64,000 nt of DNA from Lumbricus rubellus. Its lineage: Eukaryota; Annelida; Clitellata; Crassiclitellata; Lumbricidae. The stretch's first letter is position 1; each line of letters starts with the position of its first letter. The position numbers were made by a program, and so were the translations under genes. The notes beneath the pieces were generated by a model. It did no database searches. It had not been told where the DNA came from and worked only from the letters and a program-made list of their open reading frames with translations. Shown here one piece after another: positions 22,840-33,938 of this stretch. The stretch spans positions 32,533,675 to 32,597,674 of the forward strand of contig OX243816.1 of NCBI GenBank assembly GCA_945859605.1, read 5' to 3'.

Positions 22840-23040
22840 ACTGCAGTCTAAGAAAACAGCGTTGACGGGATTGATTGATGGAAAAATTGGAAGAGGAAGA
22901 CCTAGAACGGCATGGATAGATGACATCTTGAAATGAACTGGACTTCCGGGGAGGAGACTAATGAACATGGCGGGAGATAGACAACTGTTGAAAACGCTCA
23001 TCCATTCGTGCAGTCAAACGTCGCAGAGCGGAATGACATG
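22840..23040 (+). mobile_element. LINE reverse-transcriptase C-terminal fragment (RTE/I-like)
   Basis: A plus-strand reading gives LTGLIDGKIGRGRPRTAWID, then a TGA where Trp is expected, then TGLPGRRL and GDRQLLKTL. This is the familiar end of many LINE polymerases (GR.R..W.DDI..WTG...). Broken by a stop. Confidence 0.6.
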
Positions 23041-23045
23041 CCATG

Positions 23046-24592
23046 ACATGCAGCCTACATGTAAGTAAGGCCTCCAGGCGGACATTGTGTTTCAACGGGA
23101 GCCTCGGGAGTATAAAACATTGTCTCTCCTCGGTGACCTTCCTCTGTACATAATATCCAGGAGCGAATTTTATTCTGAAACAGATCTGCCGGGAAGAATC
23201 TGTTTCGAAATAGAGTCCCCGGGAAGGGACTTTTAGGGAGTCTCTGTGTCAGATTCATAATTATCACCCGAGGCTACAGGTTTAGGTTAAACCGTTAAAC
23301 GTTCATCTGCGACGGATGGTATCAGAACTTAACCAAAGGCCTAGTTTATGCTGATTGTGAAACTTGTGATAGAGTCAATGAGAAGTTTTATAGGGCCTGC
23401 TAATTGGCGTGGACATTTTGCTTTAAGATAATAGTTCATTCATTTGAAAATGACAGCATTGTAAAAACATCTTCTATATGAAAGTGTATATAGATCTATA
23501 TACACACATTACACAGCGCTCTAAAAATATCTCCGATGATCAATGCAAAAGAAAGATTGAATTTAGAATGCGATAATTATGGAGTCGGTTGTAGGCCACG
23601 ATGGTTGCCGTTTTAATTTAAGAGGGGCGCATTCAAAGGGGCACAATCACAAGTGTGCAATCAAATAGGCAATCAAAGAGGTGCAATAAAAAGGGCGAAA
23701 ATGAACATGATTGTTACTATGGCACGCATGTTTAAAGTTTCGAATCAAATCTGTTATTATACTTTCCCTTCAAATTCAATTTGATTTAATCTAAACTCAA
23801 AAACAACTTTATTCAGCATGTCGTGGCCAAAACTTTTAATCTTCTTTTCAAACTATAATATCTAAAATTATTTTTTATATATTTGTACTTTTACAAACCA
23901 TTGTCTATTAGGTCTAATACAAAATACAAAGCCGTTGTTCACAACACAATGGAAACATCTGGGGGGAAGTGATTGCCAGAAAAATAAGTACGCCCTATTG
24001 TTCGGAATATTTGAATCAGTCCACGCATGACCGACTCAAAATGGCCTGTGGATATGAAAAGACCTTTTCTTCTGAATAAAACGTTGGACTTGATTCCTTC
24101 AGAGCAGATGAGAATTGTCCACAGTCGATCATTTCCGTCCGAGCATTCGCTAATAATCAGATGAGTCTCTCTTCGAAACCATTTTCGTTTGGGCCAATAA
24201 GCCCTATAATTATGTATATATAGGCCTAATATAATTAGGCCTACGACTGATCTCACTTCTAGGGATAATGGGTGACAGAGGCATCGTTGACTCTATGATT
24301 ATCGATCAACGACTATTAATACTCGTGTACGATTTATGACTATTTCTGATGCGTCATTCAAGAAATACAATAGAACGTGTTATAAGAATATAAAAAGTAC
24401 GGACTAAGATTGTATAAACTGAGCGATTTGAAGCTGCGTAGACCTACTCATAGTAAAGCCAAAGAAAGTAGGCTACAGCTAATAAAGATGCTGATGGCAA
24501 ATCTTAAGCAACGATGTCGGATTGAGGTCTAGCATGTTATGTAATGTAATACGCTATCAAAATCCAACCTGTTCGCTATAGGGCTTATCCGG
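23046..24592. other. 3' flank of gene 2
   Basis: No gene recognised. 23500-24550 is alignable by eye with 53265-54100, the 3' flank of gene 5, so genes 2 and 5 are likely sisters. Confidence 0.5.
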
Positions 24593-25423
24593 GTCTAGGA
24601 CAATACCCCCCGGACAAAACCCCCCGGACAAAACCCCCCGGACAAAACCCCCCCGGACAAAACCCCCCCGGTATAAAACCCCCCGGACAAAACCCCCCCA
24701 CTCACATGCAAACATACATACATACAAACATACACACATACATACATACATACATACATACATAAATGCATACATACATACATACATACATACATACATA
24801 CATACATACATACATACATACATACATACATACATGCATACATACATACATACATACATACATACATACATACATACATGTATACATACAACATACAAAT
24901 ATGCACACAAACATTCATGCATGAATACACACACACACATATTTGACAATTATTTGTTCATCATGCATGTATATAATTCTATTGAAGTTTGTATGTATGT
25001 ATGTAGGTATGTATGTGTGTATGTTTGTATGTGTATATGTATGTATGTAATGTATATATATACGTATGTATGCATGTATGTTCGCATTTATATGTGCATG
25101 CATGTATTATGTGTATATATATGCATGCATGTATAATTGTATATATGTATCTACGTATGCGTGTGTATATATAAAGATGTGTGGATGTATGTATGTATGC
25201 ATGTGTGAATATGAATGTATGTGCATATGCGAGTATGTGCGTACGTATGTATATGTGTGTATGTATGTATGTATGCATACATGTATGTATGTATGTATGT
25301 TTGCATGTGAGTGGGGGGGTTTTGTCCGGGGGGGTTTTATACCGGGGGGGTTTTGTCCGGGGGGGTTTTGTCCGGGGGGTTTTGTCCGGGGGGTTTTGTC
25401 CGGGGGGGTATTGTCCTGTTCCC
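24593..25423. mobile_element. Giant inverted repeat with CCCCCGGACAAAA arms
   Basis: The left arm (24597-24720) begins AGGACAATACCCC and continues with tandem 14-15 bp units CCCCCCGGACAAAA, one variant reading CGGTATAAAAC. The right arm (25306-25415) is its complement, including the variant unit in the mirrored place. CATA repeats follow inward on the left and TATG on the right. Both outer flanks carry the 11-bp direct repeat GGCTTATCCGG (24582-24592 and 25424-25434), suggesting insertion with target duplication. No protein is encoded. Confidence 0.75.
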
Positions 25424-25514
25424 GGCTTATCCGGTCACATTCGATGTAGCGGTTTTTGTAAGGCACCCTTGTAACGGCAGCGCTGTGTTACTGCGCCATA
25501 AAAATCATCGTAAT

Positions 25515-25562
25515 TATTATTATTATTATTATTATTATTATTTTTTTTTTATTATTATTATA

Positions 25563-25606
<44 letters not shown>

Positions 25607-25607
25607 G
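25515..25607. repeat. (TTA)n microsatellite
   Basis: ATT/TTA repeats with a T-run in the middle, 50 bp downstream of the end of gene 2. Confidence 0.95.
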
Positions 25608-25657
25608 AAACCTTCTGACTAGATGAATGGGAAACGACGCGTCAAGAAGTAACTTCA

Positions 25658-26274
25658 TCAATTCCGTTTCATCATCATTCTGCTTCTGGAGACAAATCTG
25701 GTGGGAGCGACACCTAAAGTAGTCATGGTACCCCAGGAGTTGTAGCCGGCGTTGTACCCGCCGTTCTGCGCATTCAGGCCGCACGAGCCGCAGTAGTTCC
25801 ACCACCAACCGCCAGAGACACTGAGGGCGCAATTACTTTTGCTGGTGGCATCGTGATCATTATCAAAGGTCGAGAATTTCATTCCAACCGCCTTTTGGCC
25901 CGCGTTCGGGTAGTTGAAGGCGTCGCCGGCGTCTCTCGTGTGTCCAGAAACGTTGAGGATGTAGAAACTGGTTTCGTTGCTCAGTTGAAAGAAATCGTAT
26001 TCAGCTGAATACCATTTGCCAGTGTCGTTCGATTTTACTTCCACTCTCAGCTTCCAGTTTCCAGTTGATGTCAGACGGTAGAGATTCTCGTTTCCAAACC
26101 AGAAATGTTCTCCTCCAGAATCTCCGAAGCCGGCTCTGTAGCTAACCCAGGTCCTGTTGAATATCATGTTGCCGTCAACGATATGTTTCTGGATGATGAA
26201 CCATCCGTAGATGAAAACTGACGCCACTGGTTGCGTATTGCCTGGTACAATCACGCTTCCATTGTAGTAGTCTG
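25658..26274 (-). pseudogene. Gene 2 (damaged), FReD exon
   Basis: The exon itself is open: phase-1 start after TTTCACAG (a second AG three bases later, CACAGCAG, is a possible tandem acceptor), 205 codons to the stop. It carries WFIIQKH, GFGDSGGEHFWFGNENLY, WKLRVEV, DNDHDA, NCALS, GGWWWNYC and an insert NGGYNAGYNSWG shared with gene 4. An extra Cys lies in GSCGLN. It is called pseudogene because the upstream FN2 exon is out of frame and no first exon exists. Recent loss would explain the intact frame. Confidence 0.75.
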
Positions 26275-27282
26275 CTGTGAAACCTAAACAGATAAACGAT
26301 CTAATGAAGACATGTATTTTGCAAAATATATTGCCTAAATGATGTAGTGCTTTTTCGAGATATCTATTCGGATTGTTTTATATAGCGCCCTTTGGAGTTT
26401 CCATTCAAATTATTTCTAAGAACCACTTAAAGGACACACACATAAATGGAACTGATGTGAAAGAGTAACGATGTGAAGCAGTAGCCTACAGGCTTAGTCA
26501 TTACAATTGACGTCTTTCCCGCCTCTGTAGAGGAATCTACTAGGCCTAGAACAGTTTGCATTTGACTTCTTCGAACACGACGCTATAATAATTATGCTCC
26601 TTTGAGTTTTTAAGTAAACTGATGTCAGCTTGAGGATGCGTTGCGGATTTGACAATGATACAGTTGATACTCATAAACTCTGTTTCGCAAGTGAGAAGGT
26701 TAATGAAAGTATTATCCTCATTTTGACGCCAAGCAAATAAGCGGCTGACAATTCGAGGCCAGGGAATTAAGTACAAATAATTAATTAGATGCTTTTATAT
26801 TACAAGATACGGTACACCATAAAAATAAAGTTAGTTTTTTCTGAAAAAACTGTTTCATCTATTGGGCCAAAGCCATGTAGTGAATATCTCAGTTAGGCCT
26901 ACATAGTGCAGCACAGATTTAATTGTTAAGTTGATGGATGGTAGGCTAACTAGTTTGCAAAATTTATACGTTCTTGTTGGGGAAAAAACAAACAAGATAA
27001 TTGAGTCACGAAGTAAGTCATTGCACAGCCAAATATAAATCAAACTAAATCGATTAAAGAAACCACTCTTTTAACCTTTTAACAACCAGTGTTGGCATTG
27101 AAATTTTCTGCAGCTGGTCATTAAAGGGTTAAACAGATGGGCCTAATTATTATGACTTCGCTTGTGCAGCATGACTTGCATCAAGTAGTTTTGATTCTGT
27201 TAGAGGCAAATAGAGAAAGTTTACAGATGCAAAGAAACTAATTAAATACCTAGAATATAATAAGATAGAGTGCGTGTGCACG

Positions 27283-27545
27283 GGAGACAGAGAGGGCAGA
27301 GAGAGAAACAGGGACCGAGAGACAGAGTTAAAGAGATAAGCTCAGTATGAGAGAGACAGACAGACATACAGTACCAGAGACAGTACCTCAGACAGTGTGA
27401 GAGAGATTGAAAGAGAGAGACAGATAGGCATACAGACTGGCAGAGACAGACACAGACATAGACACAGAGAGAGAAAGATAGGGAGAGAGGGACAAGGAGA
27501 GAGATGGAGAAAGAGACAGAGACAGAGAGAGACAGTGATGGATAT
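27283..27545. repeat. GA-rich low-complexity tract
   Basis: AGAGAGACAGA-type sequence starting 23 nt beyond the FN2 donor of gene 2, inside its intron. Gene 6 has the same arrangement at 61327-61800; genes 4 and 5 do not. Confidence 0.9.
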
Positions 27546-27567
27546 GCGCATAAGTCACCCATAGTAC

Positions 27568-27743
27568 CTGTAGGACCGGCAGACAATATGCCCAGATTCT
27601 GCCGCCGGCCATCAAGCATCCAGTGTCTGGGTACAACGACCCGACGCGACGCGTGCAGTTGTAGTAAATGACTCCGTTCAGTGAAAATGGAAACGAACAA
27701 CACAGCTCAGGAACCAGTTTGAAGGCAGGAGAACTCCGAAGAT
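27568..27743 (-). pseudogene. Gene 2 (damaged), FN2-like exon with +2 frameshift
   Basis: Acceptor GGTTAAG, donor CAG|GTACTATGGG. The reading KLVPELCCSFPFSLNG, YYNCT, GCLMAGG, RIWAYC is the FN2-like module. Length is 176 nt against 174 or 177 in the intact genes. Two extra bases near the 3' end (CTGCCGGTCCTACAG) leave it in phase 0, which cannot join the phase-1 FReD exon in frame. Confidence 0.75.
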
Positions 27744-28078
27744 CTTAACCAGTGAAAGTGACAAAAATTCCATCATTATTTTGTGCTGCATACTCTAATT
27801 ACACAATCTACATGCATAATCATTTTGTCTCGGCTTGTTGGTTGTCACCTATCAATTAGCATCCTTAGCAAAAAAGCCATTTTATAATAACATTGATATC
27901 TGCATTGCAATCCTATTTCAAATACGCGCAATGACATCCCTAAGATTTTGATTTTTACTTCATGCAAATCGTTGTATGCATGTATGTAGGATTATGCATA
28001 TACAATGTATGTATGTATGTATGTATGTATGTATGTATGTATGTATGTATGTATGTATGCACTTTGTATGTGTGTACA

Positions 28079-28260
28079 CAGTGATTGAGATCTATGCACC
28101 AACATCTAACAGCTCCGAGGAAGAACTGAAAAAGTTTTGCGAAGAACTAGAAAAAAACGATGGAAGAAGTGCCGATGAAAGACGTCGCATGCAGTGGCAA
28201 TGGGGGAACTGGAACGGTAAGATCGGAGCGGATAGAGGAGGCTGGAAAACGAAATTATAG
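28079..28260 (+). mobile_element. LINE endonuclease fragment (RTE-like)
   Basis: The reading VIEIYAPTSNSSEEELKKFC, then GNWNGKIGADRGG, matches the APE-type endonuclease signature IYAPT...GD(W/F)NAK(I/V)G of RTE and related LINEs. Only this piece is legible, and the Asp of GDWN is Asn. A (TATG)n run at 28006-28060 precedes it. Confidence 0.65.
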
Positions 28261-28685
28261 GAATCTGCGGGCCGACCGAAAGACCATTAACAAGGAAACA
28301 TAAAGCATGAAGAAACAACAAATGCGCCGAAGAAAGCAAACAAATGAAATAAGACAACAGACGAAACAACAAAAATTAAGAAATAAGCCTAATGTGAAAA
28401 CGATGAGAAAACTGTTGTCGCTAAACAAGTGTTTTTTATGTTACATCGCATTGTCTGTATGTAATTAAATAATTCAAAAAATAGTATCCTAAAATACGTT
28501 AGCGTATGTATAGACTACAATGCAACCAGCAGTGAACAGTGTCACTTTTTAGTATCTCCAATCAAATTAAAGTGTGCCTCTACCATTCAGGAACTTCAAA
28601 GTCTAGAGAAAACCAACAAGATTTGTGCACTTTAAACGTGTGGGAAAATGTTGGCCTGTCCTCGGTTAAAATTATTTAGTCTTAC

Positions 28686-28722
28686 TTTTGACAAGCGAAC
28701 ATGTTCCATTGTATATCTTGCT
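28686..28722 (-). pseudogene. Gene 2 (damaged), linker micro-exon
   Basis: 37 nt, reading SKIYNGTCSLVK plus one base, with a GTTTAAACAG-type acceptor and the donor AAAA|GTAAGAC. It is intact by itself. The next expected upstream exon (PAN) is missing because array-type intron sequence stops at about 28978 and the duplicated block begins. Confidence 0.75.
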
Positions 28723-29037
28723 CTGTTTAAAAAAAAACCCAGAACAGTTTCAAAATGTTAATCGGGCTTTATGGATCTATGTGAATTTTAAGTTGTAACT
28801 TAAGCCATATTATCACTGCTGCTATGAGTGCTACTATCACTATTACTTCAACGAAAACAGCAACAACTAAAACTGCGACCACACTACAGTTACGACTGTA
28901 CTGCTGATGCTATTATGCCCAAAAATTTGATTTCCAGAGTTTTCGCATTTAAATTATCAAATTTATTCCCTAATGATTGTAGTGGATGGTTGCAAGCGCA
29001 ATGGATTGCCTTGTTAAGTCGCCTTAATGGTTATGAT

Positions 29038-29337
29038 CAGTGTTTTTTAATTATCGTACAGTTTTACACAAAATGTGCAATTGTAAATGAATTTGTGCAG
29101 TCGTAAAAGCAATCTCGTGCAGTAGGCTAATAATCATTAGAAAAAGGTCAATGCAGTACTGCAGCCGGTTTACCACAGAATAGCGAAATGAAACGAAGGG
29201 CATGCGCAGTGAAAAATATGCAGGAATGTCAAATTTCAAGTGGATGACTAAAAAAAGGCGTTAGATCTTATACGCTGCGACTTGTGACATTTCCGGGGAA
29301 AACTTGGAAAATTCACAAAATTTTTAAAAAAATCGTC
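29038..29337. mobile_element. hAT-like MITE, CAGTTGTA family (counterpart of 8161)
   Basis: Flanked by GTTATGAT and GCTATGAT (7/8). Shared by both duplicated blocks, so it predates the duplication. Confidence 0.65.
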
Positions 29338-29356
29338 GCTATGATCTCAAGCACTG

Positions 29357-30305
29357 TAGGGGAGAATGTCCAGTTTTGGGACAGGTCCTGAATTGGGACA
29401 GTGTGATATCATAACCTTCTGCGTATTTATAAAATCGTGTGGCGCCACCAAACGAACGATTTTGACGTTGCGAGTGATCACGCGTCTTATGCCACGAAGA
29501 AGAACGTGTTTGACAAAAATATTGCAAATTTTCATTTTCAGGTAAAGAAAGTAAATTTTCACTCACGCATTCTCAACCAGTGCATTAAATGTTTAGTGCA
29601 GATTTAGCCTGAAATTTCAGTTAACTATTTAGGTAAATATACTGCAAAGCATTCGGTGAAATGTTGACGTCATTTACAGCGTACATGTTTTAATAGTTGA
29701 AAAGTAAAGAAATAGCCTTAGATGGCCTTCATTGGGACATGTGCTGATGGCCTGCATTGGGACAATCTCAACGCATGAAATTCATCATAAGAAATTAAAC
29801 TTAAACGGTTTTACTGTATATTGTGTTAAACAGAATGCTATCAGGATGGGTAAAGATATGATACATTGCACTTACTTGAAATTGACCAGTAAGTCCAATT
29901 TTTATTATGATTGACAGGGTCAACGGAAGCTTGCTCGTATTGATTAAATTTTTGATAATATTATTGTTTAATCTACTCTAGTCACTCGTTTAGATATTGT
30001 CAACTGGAATATGATATATTGTACTCTATTAGATATGATTAGAATCAGATTTATTGTGTGTCCCAATGCTCCACATGCGTTGTCCCAATGCAGGACGCTA
30101 TGGCCTGAATTGGGACACATATTTTCACAACGGAAAATTCTAATTTTGGGAGGTTTATTTTTGTGATAAAATTGCAATAAAATCATTTTAGGTTCATGAA
30201 ACATTGCTGTTTCGGACTATATCAACAATATACATGTACTACAAATAACACAGATTGTATGCCATAAAATGTAAAATTTGTCCCAATGCTGGACATTCTC
30301 CCCTA
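29357..30305. mobile_element. TA-flanked inverted-repeat element with ATTGGGACA motifs
   Basis: Ends TAGGGGAGAATGTCCAG and its complement (30289-30305). The other block has GCACTGAATTCGGCAC uninterrupted at 8475-8490, so this is a copy-2 insertion, probably at TA. Eight copies of TTGGGACA occur, five forward in total and three reversed, mostly near the ends. No transposase seen. Confidence 0.75.
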
Positions 30306-30604
30306 TTTGGCACCCGCTAAAAGCGGCTCAGCATGGCAATCCATTACACTTAGGCCTAATAAACGTGTTGACATCGGCAGAGAATATATTAATTTGGGGG
30401 CTTTTTCGAACCAATTATCGGTTCTGTAACTAATAAGATGCATTTGATGCAGAAATTCGAAGATCTTTTAGTTTGCATTACATCTTTTATAGCGTAATAA
30501 ATGGTGGTTTTGTAGTTTCTTTAGAGTAGCATCGGGGATACACCGGATTCCGACGGAGTCCACAAAGAGCGCATAAGTATCCACGAAGATAATAATACAT
30601 GTTA

Positions 30605-30828
30605 TTTGTTTGTATGTGCACTTGTTATAGCACCTCTTCAAGCTCTCTCACTACTCAGAGGCGCTCCCGAATGCAGAGCGGACACTGCACCGGAGTTTCA
30701 CGCCGAAGCGCTGAGCAATTGCGGGTGAAGGGCTTGCCCAAGGTCAATACGCGGTGGCTTGAGGTGGATTTGAACCTCGAACCTTCCGGCCCCAAGGCAA
30801 CGACGCCACCACCACACCACCGCGCTCC
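30605..30828 (-). mobile_element. tRNA-derived SINE (counterpart of 8651)
   Basis: Same SINE as in block 1, with B-box-like GGTTCAAATCC, the shared LINE-like tail and the head-to-head partner at 30829-30890. Confidence 0.8.
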
Positions 30829-30898
30829 ACAAAAAATTATGACATATTAAATATGTCATAATTTTTTGTGAGGCGCGGTGGTGTAGTGTTAAATATAA

Positions 30899-31035
30899 AT
30901 TTTATAATTGTAATTGTAATTGTAATCGAACATTTATATAGCGCCACTTCAAGAGAACGCCTCAGAGGCGCTCCCGACCTGACACCAAACCATAATCAAA
31001 GAGAATGGTTTTCAAACGCTTGCCTATAGTAGCCT
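30899..31035 (-). mobile_element. LINE 3' end fragment (counterpart of 8952)
   Basis: Same GCGCTATATAAATG and ATTACA tail as in block 1. Confidence 0.7.
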
Positions 31036-31340
31036 AATTTCATGATGTCGAGCAACTCATCTCCACAGTGAACAATATACGGAAAACACCGAAAACGTGA
31101 AGCGTCGGAATAGAAAATTCAGCACTTTTTTCCACTTAAAGTAAAATGTTGATGGAGAAGACGAAGATGCACGGCAAGACATTAATTCTGTCGTTTTCCT
31201 ATAAGCTTCTCACCAGCTTATATTATACGATTAAGACACAAAATATCAAGGCAATAAAAACGTTTTAGGCATACTATTTCGGCCTACTATAGGCTACAAC
31301 AATAGATCGTCAAGTGTAACCTCAGACTAGGAGTCACTTC

Positions 31341-31663
31341 ATTATTCATTCATTCATTCATTATTAGAATTTATATAGCGCCTCTTCAAGAAACTACTCA
31401 GAGGCGCTCCCAGCCCAGCCACGACCAAAGATAAAAGATTTAAGAGACTTGAGAAATAAAGATTGACTAGACAGGTGGAGGAAATGGTGGTTTGGGGGGA
31501 GGTCATTCCAGATTGACGGTCCCACAACCGAGAAGGCTCGGCGCTGTCTGATAGCTAAGCGAGCCCGTGGAACAAGCAGTTGCCCCTTCGCAGCGGAGCG
31601 AAGGGCCCGACGCGCTTCAATGTCAGAGACAGGACGACAGAGGACGCGCAGATAAGATGGAGC
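31341..31663 (-). mobile_element. 5'-truncated LINE with reverse-transcriptase C-terminus (CR1/L2-like)
   Basis: The minus-strand frame to the stop at 31394 reads APSYLRVLCRPVSD, RRALRSAAKGQLLVPR, RAFSVVGPSIWNDLPP and FLKSLKSFIF, the conserved end of CR1/L2-type polymerases, then GCGCTATATAAATTC and an (ATTC)n tail. The block-1 site is empty. About 105 bp before the insertion (from 31236) start again after it (31666), suggesting a very long target duplication. Confidence 0.85.
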
Positions 31664-31854
31664 ACACAAAATATCAAGGCAATAAAAACGTTTTAGGCAT
31701 ACTATACTAGGCTTAAATTCATTATGAAAATATAGCATAACGTTCATTCACACACGAACGAGGAAAGCAATTTCAACTGATTGTCGTGTCTGACAGACGA
31801 CAATTCCAGTATAGGCCTACATGTCATATTGGTTCCGCCCAGGAGACAACGACT

Positions 31855-31962
31855 GATGATAACTATATATAGACTATATATAGCCTATATTATATATTAT
31901 ATTATATAGGCTATATATTATACTATATTATATTATATTATATTATTTTATATATTATAAAT

Positions 31963-31993
<31 letters not shown>

Positions 31994-31996
31994 GTA
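31855..31996. repeat. TA-rich repeat
   Basis: TATATA/TTATAT low-complexity sequence, expanded relative to 9900-9958 in block 1. Confidence 0.9.
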
Positions 31997-32666
31997 AAGT
32001 GCTTGTGACAGAAAACGCTCAACGACTTACAATCAATCATTAGGCTACATGTATGTTGATTAATTTTAGCAGAAGGCATGGAACAGTTCGAATACCTCTT
32101 AGCCCAGCAGACCATGCACGGTGGTTGACTTCTTGGAATAACCCTGTGTAAGTTATTTTACATAAATACTTTGTCACTAATTATGCATGCAACCACTCCG
32201 AGTTGGTAAATAGTACAATGCAGGTTCGGAGACTAAAGAAAGGAAATCGTGTTCTTTACTACAATCCCACCTCAGACTTCCAAAGTAGATGAGTATCCAT
32301 AGTGAAAGTCATATTATGTGTTAATAACTGAATAGAGTTATCCTTATTCATTTTAAACGAACTTCGTTAGAAGTGAAAGTCTGAGTCAACCTTATGTGAG
32401 ATTGCGAATATCGAACCCGAGACCTTCTGTTCTTCTTATGAGCGTCTTACCGTTCTTCCACCCCACCCACGTTCAGGTGCATACAATTCAAATTTGAAGA
32501 TCAAAGCTGTCTGTTTGTTTAGTGGCAGCAATAAGAGTTGTTGTAGCTGTGGGCAAATTAACGCCTAAGATGTTATATGATGCAATGTGAAGCTAAGTAA
32601 TAATATCTTCATATTATTATCATAGTATTCGTTAATTCGATAATACGACTGATAGACAGTAGGCTA

Positions 32667-32841
32667 CTGTAGCGTAACTAGGATTTTTCGTTTGGGGGGT
32701 GGGGGGGCTTAAGCCTTCAGCATGACGAGTGTGGTAGCATATTTAGACGTAAGCATTGATTTATTTTGGGGGCTTCAGCTTCTTTGGAGGGCTTAACCCC
32801 CCCCCCCCCAAAAAAAAAGCTCAACGCTAGTTACGTCCCTG
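32667..32841. mobile_element. Small inverted-repeat element (copy-2 specific)
   Basis: GCGTAACTAG near the left and CTAGTTACGTCCCTG at the right form the ends, with G-runs and C-runs inside. Block 1 lacks it near 11155. Confidence 0.6.
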
Positions 32842-32923
32842 CTGACAGGCAGTCAATGACAGACCGCAATCAGTTTCATATGATGAGGCCTTGTGCGAAC
32901 TGCTCGTGCAGACGAAACTTTCC

Positions 32924-33537
32924 TTAGTCATTCTTCTTCATCATCATCATTCTGCTTCTGGAGACATACTTATGAGAGGGCGCGACACCTACGGTAACCA
33001 GAGTACCCCACATGTTGTATGCGAAGACATGTGCATTCAGAGCAGACATGCTGCATTGGTTCCACCACCAGCCGCCAGCAGCGCTGATCGCACAATTACT
33101 GGATTTGCCGCCATCGTTATCTTTGTCAAAGGTTGTGAATTTCATTCCCACCGACTTATAGGCCGGGTAGGAGTAGTTAAATGAGTCGCCGGCGTCTCCC
33201 GTGTATCCAGAAACGTTGAGGACGTAGAAACTGGCTTCGTCGCTCAGCTGAAAGAAATCATATTCAGCTGAATACCATTTTCCAGTGGCGTTTGATTGCA
33301 CTTCCACTCTCAGCTTCCAGTTTCCAGTTGACGTCAGGCAGTAGAGATTCTCGTTACCGAGCCAGTAATGTTCTCCACTCGGATCTCCGAAGCCGGTTCG
33401 GTAAATATTCCACGACTTGTTGAACGCCATGCTGTCGTCAACGACGTGCTTCTGTATGATGAACCATTCGTTGACGAAGATTGATGCAACTGGTTGCGTA
33501 TTGTTTGGTACAATCACGCTGCCGTTATAATGCACAT
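32924..33537 (-). CDS. Gene 3, exon 3: FReD domain
   Basis: Last exon of a 319-aa protein (38667-38975, 37194-37230, 32924-33537), the duplicate of gene 1. Same phase-1 start and same 614-nt length, with the calcium loop DKDNDGG, NCAIS and GGWWWNQC. The core Cys lost in gene 1 is present, so this copy has the standard FReD disulfide. It shares LYCLT with gene 1. The frame is intact and ends MMMMKKND. Potential N-glycosylation sites include NNT, NKS, NAT and NVS. Confidence 0.9.
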
Positions 33538-33621
33538 CTGTGAAACCCAAATGACGAAAATATAGTATTATAACGAATGCTGATCTCATGGGTCTGTCTA
33601 ATTTTACTAGAAGGCGTAGAT

Positions 33622-33938
33622 CAGCGGTTCCCAACCCGTGGCCAGCGGGTCAAAAAGACCCTCGTCTCTCAAAGAATTAACAGAAATATATTAAACAAAT
33701 TGACAATTTAGATAGGACAGAACACAATTATTTTATATTAAAAATTATTTTATTTTTGAAGTCTATAAATAACATGAAGCATTCTATTTTGATTCAATTT
33801 TAACAATTTTATATGCTTTTAGTTAATTGAATTTCCGCCTTGTGACTTCCTAATGTCCTTCAACTAGTAAAAAGTGGCCCTCGTGTCCTGCAGCTTTAAT
33901 AAAGTGGCCCTAAAGTCAGAAAAGGTTGGGAACCACTG
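33622..33938. mobile_element. hAT MITE (uninterrupted copy)
   Basis: CAGCGGTTCCCAACC ... GGTTGGGAACCACTG, 317 bp; the same insertion as 12190-13474 but without the mariner. Confidence 0.85.

Noticed and set aside
23939..24256. 105-residue minus-strand frame in the gene 2 flank
   Set aside because: The counterpart at 53540-53760 does not keep the frame, so it looks non-coding.
24594..24715. CRISPR-like array of short repeats
   Set aside because: The 14-15 bp units are directly joined without unique spacers, mirrored on the other arm, and the genome is eukaryotic.
27242..27703. 153-residue open frame over the gene 2 FN2 exon
   Set aside because: It is in a different frame from the CCSFPF module and consists mainly of the CT-rich tract.
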